Virus record (IMG/VR): IMGVR_UViG_3300010391_000207
Span: 1 to 61,628 of that record
Length of the DNA: 61,628 bases
Direction: 5' to 3' (one strand)
Origin: a virus
Part shown: in pieces, positions 15,763 through 24,685 of the stretch
Layout: every line of letters begins with the position of its first letter
How positions within the stretch are numbered: position 1 is the first letter of the stretch
Position numbers and translations under genes: made by a program
Notes under the pieces: generated by a model
What the model was told of the DNA's origin: nothing
Databases searched by the model: none
What the model saw: the letters and a program-made list of their open reading frames with translations, nothing else

Positions 15763-17040
15763 CTACACTCCTTCCAGCGATCCGGAGCAGATGTTGCAGA
15801 GTCCGTCTTTCGTCCACAAAACCGCCCGCCCGTACATCTTGCACTTGGCGTCCTTGCACTTGCCCTGGATCGGGGTCGGCTTGGTCCCCGTCGCCTTGGC
15901 GACCTCTTCCGGCGTCGGGGCGGACAGATCCGGCTCGTCGGCTTCCTGTACCTGGTGGATGTTCTTCGACGCGCATTCCGGGCAGATGAGCGTACCGGCC
16001 GTCTTGCCCCGCTGAATCCGACCTGGGTGGTCGGACACGGCGCCGCAGTCGTCGTCCTCGCACTTCCATTGGCCAGGCTTCGGCGTGCCGGTGCTTCCTT
16101 GGGGTTCTACGGCGGGCGATTCCGTTGCGAAGGGTTCGGTTGTACCCTCCGGCGCCTTTTCCCCGGCCCCAGGGGCAGCGGGGGCCTTCTTGCCGTTCTT
16201 GAGCAGTTCTTTGACAGCGGCATTGCCGGCCGTTGGCTTGCCCTGTTCCCCCTGTTCGGCCGGGAACGCCTCATCGACGTTCGTGTCGCCGTCCTTGATG
16301 GCCGACCGGATGCCCGTCAGGGTCAGCATTTCGCTGGTGCCCATTTCTTCGGGGCCGGCGATGCCGAGGGCCTTCCAGATCCGCTCCGGCGAGATGTTCA
16401 GGGAGTTAATCCATTGCAGGACCCGCTCGCGGCGCTGCTCCAACGTCAAGCCCTTGCCGAGGGCGACCTCCTGGGCGGCAATCGTCGCCGGCTTGCACAG
16501 GGCCTTGGGAACCACGCGGAAGATGGCGTCACGGTATGCCTTGCTCTGGGCCACTTTGGCGATGAGCATCCTCTGCCGCTCGCTGTAGGGCTTGCCGTTC
16601 CTGTCCACGGTGGACTCGACACACTCGGCGGCGGCCATGTAGTTGCGCTCCAGGTCGCGGGCCATCGCCACGGCCTTGACGTACCGCGGCGTGATCTCCA
16701 CGATCATGGCCCGGATGGCGAGATTGTCGTAGCTGGCGGCCACGATCTCGGCCAACCGGATACTCTCGCCCTCGGCGTACACCGTCTTGCTGCCTTCCTT
16801 GCCCACCGGCCGGCGGTAGAAGCAACTCTTGGCCGTCTCTTCGTCGATGCACGCCATCATCTGGGCGCGCTCCAGGAATAGACTCAGACTGCGCGGATAC
16901 CGCTTGGCCGTCGCAATCTGGCTGTCGATGGCGACACGCTCCATGATGGCGAAGGCGTCGGGATTCACTCCGTCCGTCTCCACGTGGGTCAACTGTTGTT
17001 CGTCCGCCCCGTAGGGCATCAAATCTGTTGCAGGCGCCAT
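15763..17040 (-). CDS. phage recombination-associated protein, candidate ssDNA annealing partner
   Basis: 425 aa. The N-terminal 250 residues belong by eye to a phage family with the signatures TAKRYPRSLSLFLERAQ, GESIRLAEI, MARDLERNYM and a conserved AIFRVVPKAL block. Two zinc ribbons end the protein (CEDDDC...CPEC and CKDAKC...CNIC). It sits directly upstream of a YqaJ-like exonuclease, the usual place of a RecT/Erf-type annealing protein, but no classical RecT motif is visible, so the role is inferred from context. A GGGCGG/CCGCCC hairpin follows at about 15715-15743. Confidence 0.6.
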   Translation of the reverse strand: MAPATDLMPYGADEQQLTHVETDGVNPDAFAIMERVAIDSQIATAKRYPRSLSLFLERAQMMACIDEETAKSCFYRRPVGKEGSKTVYAEGESIRLAEIVAASYDNLAIRAMIVEITPRYVKAVAMARDLERNYMAAAECVESTVDRNGKPYSERQRMLIAKVAQSKAYRDAIFRVVPKALCKPATIAAQEVALGKGLTLEQRRERVLQWINSLNISPERIWKALGIAGPEEMGTSEMLTLTGIRSAIKDGDTNVDEAFPAEQGEQGKPTAGNAAVKELLKNGKKAPAAPGAGEKAPEGTTEPFATESPAVEPQGSTGTPKPGQWKCEDDDCGAVSDHPGRIQRGKTAGTLICPECASKNIHQVQEADEPDLSAPTPEEVAKATGTKPTPIQGKCKDAKCKMYGRAVLWTKDGLCNICSGSLEGV

Positions 17041-17071
17041 AGGCCTTTCCCTTCATCAAAATTGGTTGTTG

Positions 17072-18136
17072 TTACGAGGCGATGATTTCTGCGATTCCCT
17101 CGCCTTTCGGTTTCTTCAATTCTTTGATCCGCAGGCATCTATGCTTGCCCTGCTTGACGTATCTCTCGTAAAGGTCCGGGTGCTCGGCCAAAAACAGCGT
17201 CGTGTTCGTTACCGGCGCCGATTTCTGTTCCAGGAAAGTCACGTCGCGGCCGTCCGCAAGGTGGCCTGCCTCCGCTTCCCCGAGCAGGTGGACGATTTTC
17301 GCCTTGAGTTCTTCGCGTTCGTCTTTGTCCTCCTTCTCGCGGAAACCCGCCTGCTGATACTCGAAGATGAGTTTCTCGGCCTCCTTCGGCAGGTCCACCC
17401 ACGATTGCGGCTCGCGTTGGATCCGCTTGAGCAGGTCTATCGGCGGGACTTCCGGGCCGTGGGCGATAATAATGCCCCCGCACGTCGGGCATTGCACGAT
17501 TCCCGGCACGTCGAAGAAGCCCTTTTGGCAGGTGTCGCAGTAGTAGGTCTCGGGCGGCACCTTCGGCACGACATGCCGGTTCCACCACTCCATGCCCTTC
17601 GTGACGATCTGGTCGATCAGTTCGTCGTCGCGCGGGACGGAGAATAGCTTGAACTCCAGGCTGAATCCCGCGAGGGCCACGGGCACCCAGACCTTTTGCA
17701 GCCGGGCGGCGTACATTTGGTGCTGCGCCTGCACCACCACATGCGCCGGAATGGCGTCAGTCCCCTCTTCGCCGTAGTCTTGCCCCATCGCGGCGTTGGC
17801 GTACTTGGCTTCGATGCCCTCAGGTTTGCCCTGAATGATGGCGTCTGGGTGGGCGGCAAAAATCCCCTTGCCGGGTCCGTCGTCGGCCACACGCCACTGG
17901 TTGCGGAGAATGGACACGCCAAGTTCGTCTGCCGCAAAGTCCAACAGGGGATTCTCCAGGCGGTTCCCGGTCGTCAGGAAATCCTCCGGCGCATCATCTT
18001 CCGGCAGGTCGTACACCTTGGAGAAGTAGATGTCGCCCGGCGTCTTCTTGTAGGGGCTCAGCCCCAGGATCACCGGGCTGTCTGAGGCACATAAGTAGCG
18101 TTGTCGCTGTCGTCGCTGTTCATAAGTTATAGTCAT
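17072..18136 (-). CDS. YqaJ-like viral recombinase exonuclease
   Basis: 354 aa from the ATG at 18136 (AGAGGG upstream; the frame extends to 18247 without a site). YLCASDSPVILGLSPYKKTP, a GNRLENPLLDFAADELG helix, HPDAIIQG and GIEAKYA give the YqaJ/lambda-exonuclease PD-(D/E)XK order, with Asp and the E-x-K in place. A four-Cys zinc ribbon (YYCDTCQKG...VQCPTCGG) is inserted near residue 200. It likely degrades one DNA strand for single-strand annealing with the neighbouring protein. Confidence 0.85.
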   Translation of the reverse strand: MTITYEQRRQRQRYLCASDSPVILGLSPYKKTPGDIYFSKVYDLPEDDAPEDFLTTGNRLENPLLDFAADELGVSILRNQWRVADDGPGKGIFAAHPDAIIQGKPEGIEAKYANAAMGQDYGEEGTDAIPAHVVVQAQHQMYAARLQKVWVPVALAGFSLEFKLFSVPRDDELIDQIVTKGMEWWNRHVVPKVPPETYYCDTCQKGFFDVPGIVQCPTCGGIIIAHGPEVPPIDLLKRIQREPQSWVDLPKEAEKLIFEYQQAGFREKEDKDEREELKAKIVHLLGEAEAGHLADGRDVTFLEQKSAPVTNTTLFLAEHPDLYERYVKQGKHRCLRIKELKKPKGEGIAEIIAS

Positions 18137-18152
18137 CGTCTTACCCTCTCTT

Positions 18153-18374
18153 TCACTCACAAATCTCATCAATGACCCGTGAAAACCGTGCCTTGATCTT
18201 ATCTTTGGCGATTCGCTCGCCCGCCTCGACGCCGGCACGGAAGGCATTCATCAGGCGATTGTGCAGGTACTGGGCGGCGTGCCCATCGGGCAAGTGGAGC
18301 GTCTTCGCGTCGCCAGCAGATTGCCCCTGCTTCGATTGCACCCAATCTATCCATGCTTGCTGTTCCGCGTTCAT
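18153..18374 (-). CDS. hypothetical protein, 73 aa
   Basis: AGGAGATAGGCC before the ATG. Helical throughout with a conserved-looking RLMNAFRAGVEAGERIAKDK. Function unknown; located between the exonuclease and unknown genes. Confidence 0.65.
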   Translation of the reverse strand: MNAEQQAWIDWVQSKQGQSAGDAKTLHLPDGHAAQYLHNRLMNAFRAGVEAGERIAKDKIKARFSRVIDEICE

Positions 18375-18426
18375 GGCCTATCTCCTGTCCTGGTGCGTTT
18401 CCCAGGCGGGTGTCACTCCATTGATC

Positions 18427-18879
18427 CTAAAACGTCGCACTTTTGCCTGTTTGTAAGTTCAGGTACGCCGCTTCGCCGTTCTGCCATCGCTTCGTAAATC
18501 TGCCCGATTTTCTGATGTACACCTTGATGCTCAGTAATCGTCCAATAAGAGGCTGAAATGCTGATGTCACTTTGCCTTTGCTGGCCCAATCGACTTCCTT
18601 CCAGTACAGGCCACGGGTGGCAAACTCGACGTCGCTGGTATAATACTCAGCATCAATCAGCTTACTCAGCAGTGGCAGAAGAGCGTCGTGCTCGTGGAGG
18701 AGGACAAATATGTCTTCGAGTGATCTTCCGCTGATCTCAAGACACTGGGCGTTACTTGCGTGGATCCAACGCCACAATGTCTGCAGAGCATCTACGACGT
18801 ACCCACCAAAATCATTGTCATAGAATCGAACGTCGAGATAGCGACACGCCGATTTTTTCATTGTGATGCTCCGATTCAT
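18427..18879 (-). CDS. hypothetical protein, 150 aa
   Basis: ATG at 18879 with CCAGGACC just upstream. Alpha/beta protein with lower GC than its neighbours. No family recognised. Confidence 0.6.
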   Translation of the reverse strand: MNRSITMKKSACRYLDVRFYDNDFGGYVVDALQTLWRWIHASNAQCLEISGRSLEDIFVLLHEHDALLPLLSKLIDAEYYTSDVEFATRGLYWKEVDWASKGKVTSAFQPLIGRLLSIKVYIRKSGRFTKRWQNGEAAYLNLQTGKSATF

Positions 18880-18915
18880 GGTCCTGGATGATCTCCAAGG
18901 GTGGAATTTCAGGTG

Positions 18916-19071
18916 TCATAGCTTGAGCCTTCCCGCCATAATCTCTGTATCTCGTTTGATCTGGAGATTTCGACCGGCCTGAAAGGCGATACTGAGATAG
19001 TCGATCTCTTCCAAGTCCAGATCGTGGCCGATCCGTTTCTCAATCCACGTAATCACTTCCTCAAAACTCAT
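18916..19071 (-). CDS. hypothetical protein, 51 aa
   Basis: ATG at 19071, AAAGGACCAGCC upstream and an ATGA overlap with the preceding gene. Acidic helical start (FEEVITWIEKRIGHDLDLEE). Unknown. Confidence 0.6.
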   Translation of the reverse strand: MSFEEVITWIEKRIGHDLDLEEIDYLSIAFQAGRNLQIKRDTEIMAGRLKL

Positions 19072-19517
19072 GGCTGGTCCTTTCTCTCGCGGTAGGCGGC
19101 GAGAGTGGCATCCATCTTTTGGTTGCGGCTTTCGATGGCTGGTGATCCTTCCTTGGGCCATCCCGCCTCTTCCTCTGTCAGTCCCACCAGGATCGGGCCT
19201 TGCTGGAGCAGGTCGAAGAGGTTAACGACATAAACGTGACGGTTGGGATTGCACCAGACGGCAGTACCGCCGCTACTTGCCTGCCAGTTCGGCTTGTCGC
19301 CCGTGTTCTCGCCGGTAGTGTTCAGATAGTATCGCTCGATGAGGCTATCTTTCCAGACATCACCGGCACGAACGTCGGGCATATCCGGCTCCTGCTCGAT
19401 CTTCTCGCACTGCGCGCGGATGGCACGAGCTTCTTCCTTGGTCACGTCCAGTTGACCCTGGCCCAAAGCGATCTTCGCATCCTTGGGCAACTCGATTGTG
19501 TGTCGTTTCTCGTTCAC
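19068..19517 (-). CDS. hypothetical protein, 149 aa
   Basis: GTG start at 19517 preceded by AAGGACTCAATC. N-terminal acidic and helical, central Trp/Asn-rich strand region (NPNRHVYVVNLFDLL). Function unknown. Confidence 0.6.
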   Translation of the reverse strand: MNEKRHTIELPKDAKIALGQGQLDVTKEEARAIRAQCEKIEQEPDMPDVRAGDVWKDSLIERYYLNTTGENTGDKPNWQASSGGTAVWCNPNRHVYVVNLFDLLQQGPILVGLTEEEAGWPKEGSPAIESRNQKMDATLAAYRERKDQP

Positions 19518-19530
19518 GATTGAGTCCTTG

Positions 19531-19617
19531 TCACAGATAAAACCACGATTCGTCTTGTTGTGGCCCCGGCTCGATTGTCGCCGTCAGCCAGTGCCAGAGG
19601 CGGGTCAGAATTCTCAT
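19531..19617 (-). CDS. very short protein, 28 aa
   Basis: AGGAGAAGACC precedes the ATG, which overlaps the stop of the lipoprotein gene (ATGA). Trp-rich with an amphipathic start (RILTRLWHWLTATIE). Possibly a small regulatory or membrane-active peptide. Confidence 0.45.
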   Translation of the reverse strand: MRILTRLWHWLTATIEPGPQQDESWFYL

Positions 19618-19793
19618 GGTCTTCTCCTTCTTTCCTCCGCCAGCCGCAGGGTCTCTTCGATGTCCGCCCGGCTCATGTGCAAGGGCTTACGGATGGGCGG
19701 CTGGGCTGCGGGCGGAACATCGGCCAGGCGACACCCAGCCAGGCCCAGCACGATGGCGGCACAGAACATGATTGCGATTTCGGTGGGGGTCAT
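19614..19793 (-). CDS. putative lipoprotein, 59 aa
   Basis: Basic-free short n-region, a hydrophobic segment and a lipobox-like LGLAGC (Cys21), then a Pro-rich stretch (ADVPPAAQPP) and a charged helix. ATGA overlaps at both ends tie it to the operon. A lone Pro-rich phage lipoprotein could be an outer spanin (Rz1-like), but no inner spanin gene overlaps it and its place in the early region argues against this. Confidence 0.6.
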   Translation of the reverse strand: MTPTEIAIMFCAAIVLGLAGCRLADVPPAAQPPIRKPLHMSRADIEETLRLAEERRRRP

Positions 19794-20233
19794 GCTCTCA
19801 CCCGGCCTTTCTCATCCGCGCCGCCTCGATGCCTAATGCAGCCAGCGAGCAATCTACTGAGGAGATTCCGCTTGGGGATTGGCTTGGCCATGATTTTCTG
19901 TCTCACGACCCCCGCCAACTGCTCCCAGAACGCCGCGTTCCATTCGGGGATATGCGGCAACGCCAACTCCGTGAAGGCCACCCGCAGCCTGCCCCGCACG
20001 ACGGGGGACATTTCGTCCCCGCGCGTACCCAGCAGCGAGGCGATCTCGTGGGACAATGAGCGCATATCGCTTTCCAGCTTGCCGTAATTGATGAGCATAC
20101 CCCGGTGCATCTCGCACAGGTCCAGGCTGTCTGTGCAGCCGCACTCCGGCGCGCGCAGGGCGTCCCGCTTGGCCTTTTCGTCGTCGCTGCGGCTCTCGTC
20201 GCTGATGGTGCTAAATGATGGGTGAGTGTCCAT
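19790..20233 (-). CDS. hypothetical protein, 147 aa
   Basis: AAAGGGAACAC upstream of the ATG. An acidic start, a CGC/C pair (residues 31-40), then a long helical region. Function unknown; its stop overlaps the lipoprotein start. Confidence 0.65.
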   Translation of the reverse strand: MDTHPSFSTISDESRSDDEKAKRDALRAPECGCTDSLDLCEMHRGMLINYGKLESDMRSLSHEIASLLGTRGDEMSPVVRGRLRVAFTELALPHIPEWNAAFWEQLAGVVRQKIMAKPIPKRNLLSRLLAGCIRHRGGADEKGRVRA

Positions 20234-20251
20234 GTGTTCCCTTTCTTTTTC

Positions 20252-21019
20252 TTACTTCCCGTTCAGGCTCGCGATTGCCTCGCGCTCCTCGGCAATCTCT
20301 CCTTCCAGCCGCAGGATATGATTCTGCTTGTCCATAGCCTTCCTTGCCCGCAGTTGGCCAACGAATTCTTGGGGTATGTCGATTCCGTGCTTTTGGGCGG
20401 CCTCAATGTCTCTATCCTCACCTTTGCCTTCGGCAAACAAGCCCAGCAGGAAGTTCGCCAGCACTTCCTTGGCCTGTTCATAGGATGTGCAAGGGACGAC
20501 ATCTTCGTAGTTGCCGGAGCCATCTTTGTAGAGGTTTATTCTCCAATTCAGATCGCCCTTGGAGTTTCCGAACAGAACCAGGAGCTTCGTGCCATCCTCG
20601 TAGTACCCGCCCTTTTCTTTTTCCCTGACTGCGATCTTTGAGTTATGCCACGGCGACAAATGGGCAAAGTGCGTGATCTTGCCGTCCAGGAAGTCCTCCA
20701 GGAGCCGCAATTTCTCGTCCCGCTGGAACTTGGCGAGCAAGGCCCGGTGCTTGGTCTGTCCCTCGTGTACGGCGGCCTGCTGCTCGGATACCTGTATATG
20801 GAGACTCGCGACCTTCTCAGATAGGCGCAAAACCTCATCGGAGAGTTTCACTGTCGGGGCTGTTTCAAACACCTGCTCAACCCAGCGGATTTTCTCGTCC
20901 GCGATCAACTCGCCCGTCTCGCCATCCTCATAAAGCCGGTGGATCAGAAAGCCATTTTCGCACTGCTCCACGACTTTGACGGCCGTGCCGTCAATCAGGT
21001 ATTTCTGCGGCATGTCCAT
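20252..21019 (-). CDS. hypothetical protein, 255 aa, coiled-coil
   Basis: AAAGGATAGATC precedes the ATG. Residues ~60-110 and the C-terminal 30 form coiled coils (LSEKVASLHIQVSEQQ, RLEGEIAEEREA). The middle is beta-rich. No family recognised. Confidence 0.65.
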   Translation of the reverse strand: MDMPQKYLIDGTAVKVVEQCENGFLIHRLYEDGETGELIADEKIRWVEQVFETAPTVKLSDEVLRLSEKVASLHIQVSEQQAAVHEGQTKHRALLAKFQRDEKLRLLEDFLDGKITHFAHLSPWHNSKIAVREKEKGGYYEDGTKLLVLFGNSKGDLNWRINLYKDGSGNYEDVVPCTSYEQAKEVLANFLLGLFAEGKGEDRDIEAAQKHGIDIPQEFVGQLRARKAMDKQNHILRLEGEIAEEREAIASLNGK

Positions 21020-21032
21020 GATCTATCCTTTC

Positions 21033-21076
21033 TGCGGCATTGCCGCGTGGTTGGTAAAGCCGGGACGGCCCGGCTT
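21033..21076. other. two adjacent hairpins upstream of a leftward gene
   Basis: GCGGCA/TGCCGC (21033-21045) and a perfect 8-bp AAGCCGGG/CCCGGCTT stem with a 4-nt loop (21057-21076). Read leftward the second is followed by only three T, so it is a weak terminator at best; it may insulate the gene starting at 21019. Confidence 0.45.
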
Positions 21077-21548
21077 CGTGTGAAGGAAGCTGAAAGATTG
21101 AATTATGGCGCGGCTGGCAGGTTTGGCTTTCCGCTACTGGTCCAGAGCCCACCGAGCCAATCGGGTTCCCTGGATGGGCTATCTGCCAACACGGAAATCC
21201 CGTGTCGTTCAACCCTTTCGAGGTCGAGCATCCTCACCACTGCTTGGGCGTCATTGTGAACCGCCTCCAGGGATGCCAGTGCTACACCTATTCACGGCGT
21301 CTGCCAGCCTTTGCAGAACAGGGTGTTTCGTATGATGACAAGATGATGGGGGCCGGACCCGTTACCGCTCGAAGTTTCGCGGGTAGCCCTATTCGGTTGC
21401 CTTTTGCACTCATTTCAGCTTATCCGGCCCCCTGGTATATTCTGGATGATTGCCAGGGCCTCGTGGCATCCGTGCCGTGCTCCGTCCGAGGCCCCGAGGA
21501 TTGTTTCACCTACTCGTTAGATCAACCGGCTCGGTAGGCCCCCGGCTA

Positions 21549-21614
21549 CTACGTCGAAACCATGATCTTCTCAACTACTCGTTGTACTTCGCGGTCAAGT
21601 TCTGGTTTCGGCAT
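21549..21614 (-). CDS. possible 21-aa peptide with a near-perfect ribosome binding site
   Basis: AAGGAGGTGAT, the full anti-Shine-Dalgarno complement, lies 8 nt before the ATG at 21614. The product is a short charged helix (ELDREVQRVVEKI). Too short for confidence without expression or conservation data. Confidence 0.35.
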   Translation of the reverse strand: MPKPELDREVQRVVEKIMVST

Positions 21615-22160
21615 TTGCATCACCTCCTTCCCTGCGTATGGGGTTATCGTTTCGAGCTTTGAATAACGCCGGCGGGCCAATCCCCGATATTCAATCGCGC
21701 TATACCGTCGGGTAGGATGGTGCCAGTTTTCCGCCGCCGGCGTGAAGATCAAAGAGGGCCTCAGAGCATCCATTCTCCAACGCCCCGGCCCTACTGCGGA
21801 CATCTGCGGACACACCGCAGTTGTGGGCCAAACACGTTGCCCTAACACGGGCGTTGTGGTTGAAAAGATGCTGGCGGGCACAGGCACCCGGCGATTCAGC
21901 CCTGTGCGGATTTGGCAATCCTTCTGATCCTCTACATCTACACGGATCGGTTCAAGGGATCCGTGACGGCCCGGTCAATTCCGGGGACGCCATGCCGCCG
22001 CCAGCCGTGATGATCCGAAGTGGGCGGGTCAGAGTGTGCCGTTTATGCCCTTGCTCATGCGCTTCGCAATTTTCTGACCTGGCTGGCATTCACCAGCGAC
22101 ATAATGAGCGCAACGCCGCCGCCCCACTTCGTTTGTCTGAGAAAAGGAGGGCCGACCTCC

Positions 22161-22265
22161 ATGCCAGCCCCCAGATCGACCGTGAGTGGTGGGTTTACAG
22201 TCCCGGTCGTTTGTGACGTAGTTGAATCACCTAACTCTCTTTGGACAATTCTCTTCCGTGCATGA
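22161..22265 (+). CDS. possible 34-aa peptide
   Basis: AAAGGAGG about 11 nt upstream of an ATG opens a 34-codon frame on the plus strand, convergent with the integrase. No recognisable features. Confidence 0.25.
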   Translation: MPAPRSTVSGGFTVPVVCDVVESPNSLWTILFRA

Positions 22266-22271
22266 TCCGCC

Positions 22272-22313
22272 GTTTACCCGGCAGTAAACACAGAACGCTG
22301 AGCTATCTGTGTT
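22272..22313. other. overlapping inverted repeats downstream of int
   Basis: GTTTAC/GTAAAC (22272-22289, 6-nt loop) overlaps AACACAGA/TCTGTGTT (22287-22313, 11-nt loop). The two stems share AAC and cannot form together, so they could alternate. Between attP and the gene-poor region; a terminator, arm-site or switch role is open. Confidence 0.5.
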
Positions 22314-22438
22314 CTCGCGCTTCTGGTTGCACCGTTGCTTCACGGCACTCCATCTGTCTTTTGCCTTCATCGTATTAGCCTCTCTATGTGACTGTCTTTC
22401 ATGGTTTTTTCGAGCGCCTGTAAGGCCGATTCCGAACC

Positions 22439-22485
22439 CGTGCCTTACACGCAGGAGGTCGATGGATCGTACCCATCACCGCCCA
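22439..22485 (+). other. attP: attP candidate: 3' half of a tRNA-Val(UAC) gene
   Basis: Read on the plus strand: anticodon arm CGTGC-CTTACAC-GCAGG with UAC in the anticodon position, variable AGGTC, a perfect T-stem GATGG/CCATC around a 7-nt loop, then ACCGCCC and A as acceptor end and discriminator. No D-arm or 5' acceptor strand precedes it, so it is a partial tRNA gene, as expected for a phage attachment core. The integrase gene ends inside it: its TAA is read from the anticodon loop. Placement in mid-window fits a permuted phage genome. Confidence 0.75.
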
Positions 22486-23503
22486 CTTTTTGGCCTATTT
22501 CGGGGCCTCGGACAGTACATAGCTCTCCATTCAAAGCTGAACTGTAAACCCCAACCGAGGCCCTGTTCTTCCCTATGCGCGCCACAATCTCATAGGCCCT
22601 CTGCCAATGAGTAGGGCGGCAACAAGTGTACCTGTTCAACGTCTCCCGGCGCGTGTGCCCCGTGAGCTCCATCACCGCGCGATCGGGCAATTCTTCCGCC
22701 ATGTCTGTCGTGAACGTCCTCCTGAATCCATGAAAATCATTCACCTTGTGGCCGAACGCCCTGACCTGGATCGCCGCAAAAGTCCTTGTGAAGCAGAATT
22801 CGGGACACTTGCGCCACCGGCCGGCCAGTTCGCCACTGACCAGCCGGGCAACCATCGAAGGTAGGACCATTGGGTAGTGCCGGTTCCTGAAAGGCTCCAA
22901 TGCTTCGCGGAACTGTGGGGCCAGGGGCACCTTCCTGATGCGCTTCGTCTTGATCTGCCAGGGCCAGGTCTTATTTGTGGCTTTCTTCGGTTCGACCCAG
23001 CAGAGCCCGCCCCGGATATTGTCCCCCGTCAGGTTCAACAACTCCCCACGGCGGAAGCCCGTCGTCCGGGCGCCCCACAGAATCGCCAGCCACCGCAGAT
23101 CCCGCTGGGGGTCGGCGGCGGTGGGGCGGGGCAAAAAGAACAACATCCTCTCGAACTGCTCATCCTCATAAATCGTGACAGGCTTCTCTGGCACGCGGAA
23201 CTGGCGGACCTCCTGCCAGGGGTGCGTGGGCCAAAGACCCTGTTCTACACCGAACGCGAGGACCGGATGAATGACACGCAGATAGATGTTCGCCGTGGTC
23301 ATGCTCCGACCGCTGGCGACGAGCCAATTCTTGAAGCGGTTGCCGATGGCCTTGTCCATCGTCAGCAGGGGGGCACAGTCCGGCATCCGGTCGTAGGACC
23401 GGCACGCCAGTAGTGCCCCCGCCTTCGTGGCCTCATCTAACTCGTACTCCCGCACAGACAGGTACTGCGCGCAGAGTTTCTCCAAACTACTGTACTCGGT
23501 CAT
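22445..23503 (-). CDS. int: tyrosine recombinase, phage integrase
   Basis: 352 aa. Core-binding helical N-terminal domain to about 105, then the catalytic domain with Arg151 (TTGFRRGEL), His258/Arg261 (HGFRR), His283 (LTGH) and the nucleophile Tyr292 (NRYT). GGAGGTAAGCT before the ATG. The last residues (GGDGYDPSTSCV) are encoded by the tRNA-like attP core, a feature of integrases abutting their attachment site. Integrates and excises the phage at a tRNA-Val gene, by inference. Confidence 0.95.
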   Translation of the reverse strand: MTEYSSLEKLCAQYLSVREYELDEATKAGALLACRSYDRMPDCAPLLTMDKAIGNRFKNWLVASGRSMTTANIYLRVIHPVLAFGVEQGLWPTHPWQEVRQFRVPEKPVTIYEDEQFERMLFFLPRPTAADPQRDLRWLAILWGARTTGFRRGELLNLTGDNIRGGLCWVEPKKATNKTWPWQIKTKRIRKVPLAPQFREALEPFRNRHYPMVLPSMVARLVSGELAGRWRKCPEFCFTRTFAAIQVRAFGHKVNDFHGFRRTFTTDMAEELPDRAVMELTGHTRRETLNRYTCCRPTHWQRAYEIVARIGKNRASVGVYSSALNGELCTVRGPEIGQKVGGDGYDPSTSCV

Positions 23504-23675
23504 AGCTTACCTCCATTCTGTGCCCCAGTTGTGGCCGGGGCCAACGCCCTGAGACTGTAAACCCAGAGCCATTATATCAGGAGGCAGACCTATGACCAAC
23601 TGAACTAACCTCATCTGCCCCACAGGTCACATCTGAGGGGGCCACTTGTCAAAGAACATGCTGCTGCCGAATCGC

Positions 23676-23897
23676 CTACAGGATGCTTTTGATTTCCGAA
23701 AGAATCGCGGCCGCTTTCACGAGCGCCGGATCGGAGCGCAGTTGTCCCAGAAGCTGGTCGATCCGATAGACCTTGTGCTGTTCGCGGCCGATCCGCTCCA
23801 AGAGGTCCTTTTTCCGGCATTCCAGTCCTTCAATGACGTCCGGTTCCGTGCTTTTGGTGATCATGCCCATTAATTGTCCTACGCATTGTTCGTCCAT
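23676..23897 (-). CDS. hypothetical protein, 73 aa
   Basis: AGGAGAGCCACAA upstream of the ATG at 23897. Helical, with a Cys in ECRKKDLLERIGREQHKVYR. Small and acidic-basic mixed; unknown. It lies just upstream of int; 23504-23675 between them shows no gene. Confidence 0.6.
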   Translation of the reverse strand: MDEQCVGQLMGMITKSTEPDVIEGLECRKKDLLERIGREQHKVYRIDQLLGQLRSDPALVKAAAILSEIKSIL

Positions 23898-23954
23898 TTG
23901 TGGCTCTCCTGAATAAGTTCGATCGGTCACAACTGCTACCGCCCTGGGGGACGG

Positions 23955-24362
23955 TCACTTTCCTGTTTTTCTGGGGGCCTCGCCGCACTTGACCACGAAG
24001 GTGATGTGAGAGAGGACGACAACTACAGCGCGATCCTGTCGTCCAATGGCAACCACGTCCTTCTTGTGGGATATACACTCGAGAACGTCACGATTAAACC
24101 CGCGATCTACCTGCTCCTTGGCTTTGGCCCGTACCATCCATGTGTGGAAACCAGAGACGTACGTGCCACCCTTACCGGCCCAAATAGATTCGCGTTTGGC
24201 CTTCAATCGTCTTCCAAGCCAGAAGCGAGTTGTCTTGTTCACGAAGAGTGAACGAAAATGACCGTCGATGGCATGTACGGCCTTGTAGGTTACGAACTTC
24301 TCCGGCAACTTCGCCAGTGCCTCGCGCTCCTCTTTGCCTCGAAAGACTCTGTCAAGACACAT
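23955..24362 (-). CDS. hypothetical protein, 135 aa
   Basis: AAAGGATAGGAAC before the ATG. Basic, lower GC than its surroundings, with a conserved-looking TTRFWLGRRLKAKRESIWAG. No family recognised. Confidence 0.6.
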   Translation of the reverse strand: MCLDRVFRGKEEREALAKLPEKFVTYKAVHAIDGHFRSLFVNKTTRFWLGRRLKAKRESIWAGKGGTYVSGFHTWMVRAKAKEQVDRGFNRDVLECISHKKDVVAIGRQDRAVVVVLSHITFVVKCGEAPRKTGK

Positions 24363-24398
24363 GTTCCTATCCTTTCCTCTTCTCGCCCTGGGGGACGG

Positions 24399-24614
24399 TC
24401 AATCCTCTTCACAAATCAGTCTGAAATGTGACCCAGAGAGCACTTGCACGTCGGTTCTTCCGCTCAGAATAACGCGGCACAACCTTCCATCGGCCTCACC
24501 TTTAAGGCCAGCAAGACGCATCAGGGCATTCGAGAAACCGGCAGCGTTGAAGATCCCGCTATCGCCATAACTCCGCACTGCCTCCTCAACCGCAAGCCGG
24601 ACACAATCGTTCAT
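24399..24614 (-). CDS. hypothetical protein, 71 aa
   Basis: AAAGGATAGAAG before the ATG. Short alpha/beta protein with two Cys residues. Function unknown. Confidence 0.6.
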   Translation of the reverse strand: MNDCVRLAVEEAVRSYGDSGIFNAAGFSNALMRLAGLKGEADGRLCRVILSGRTDVQVLSGSHFRLICEED

Positions 24615-24685
24615 CTTCTATCCTTTCCTCTTCTCGCCCTCACCGGCCCCGCGACCGGGAGCGGGAATCACTCTATCCCATCCAT

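Larger units (their letters stand above)
21077..22271. other. gene-poor region next to attP
   Basis: About 1.2 kb with no convincing gene on either strand. Only short frames with isolated ribosome binding sites are seen, two of which are listed separately. It may hold remnants of exchanged genes, as is common beside attachment sites. No complete tRNA cloverleaf could be folded by eye here. Confidence 0.4.

Noticed and set aside
23504-23675. tRNA gene upstream of int (a D-arm-like TTAGTTCAGTTGGTC is present on the minus strand)
   Set aside because: Acceptor strands do not pair, the T-loop candidate has 8 nt and no GTTCRANYC signature, so no cloverleaf closes.
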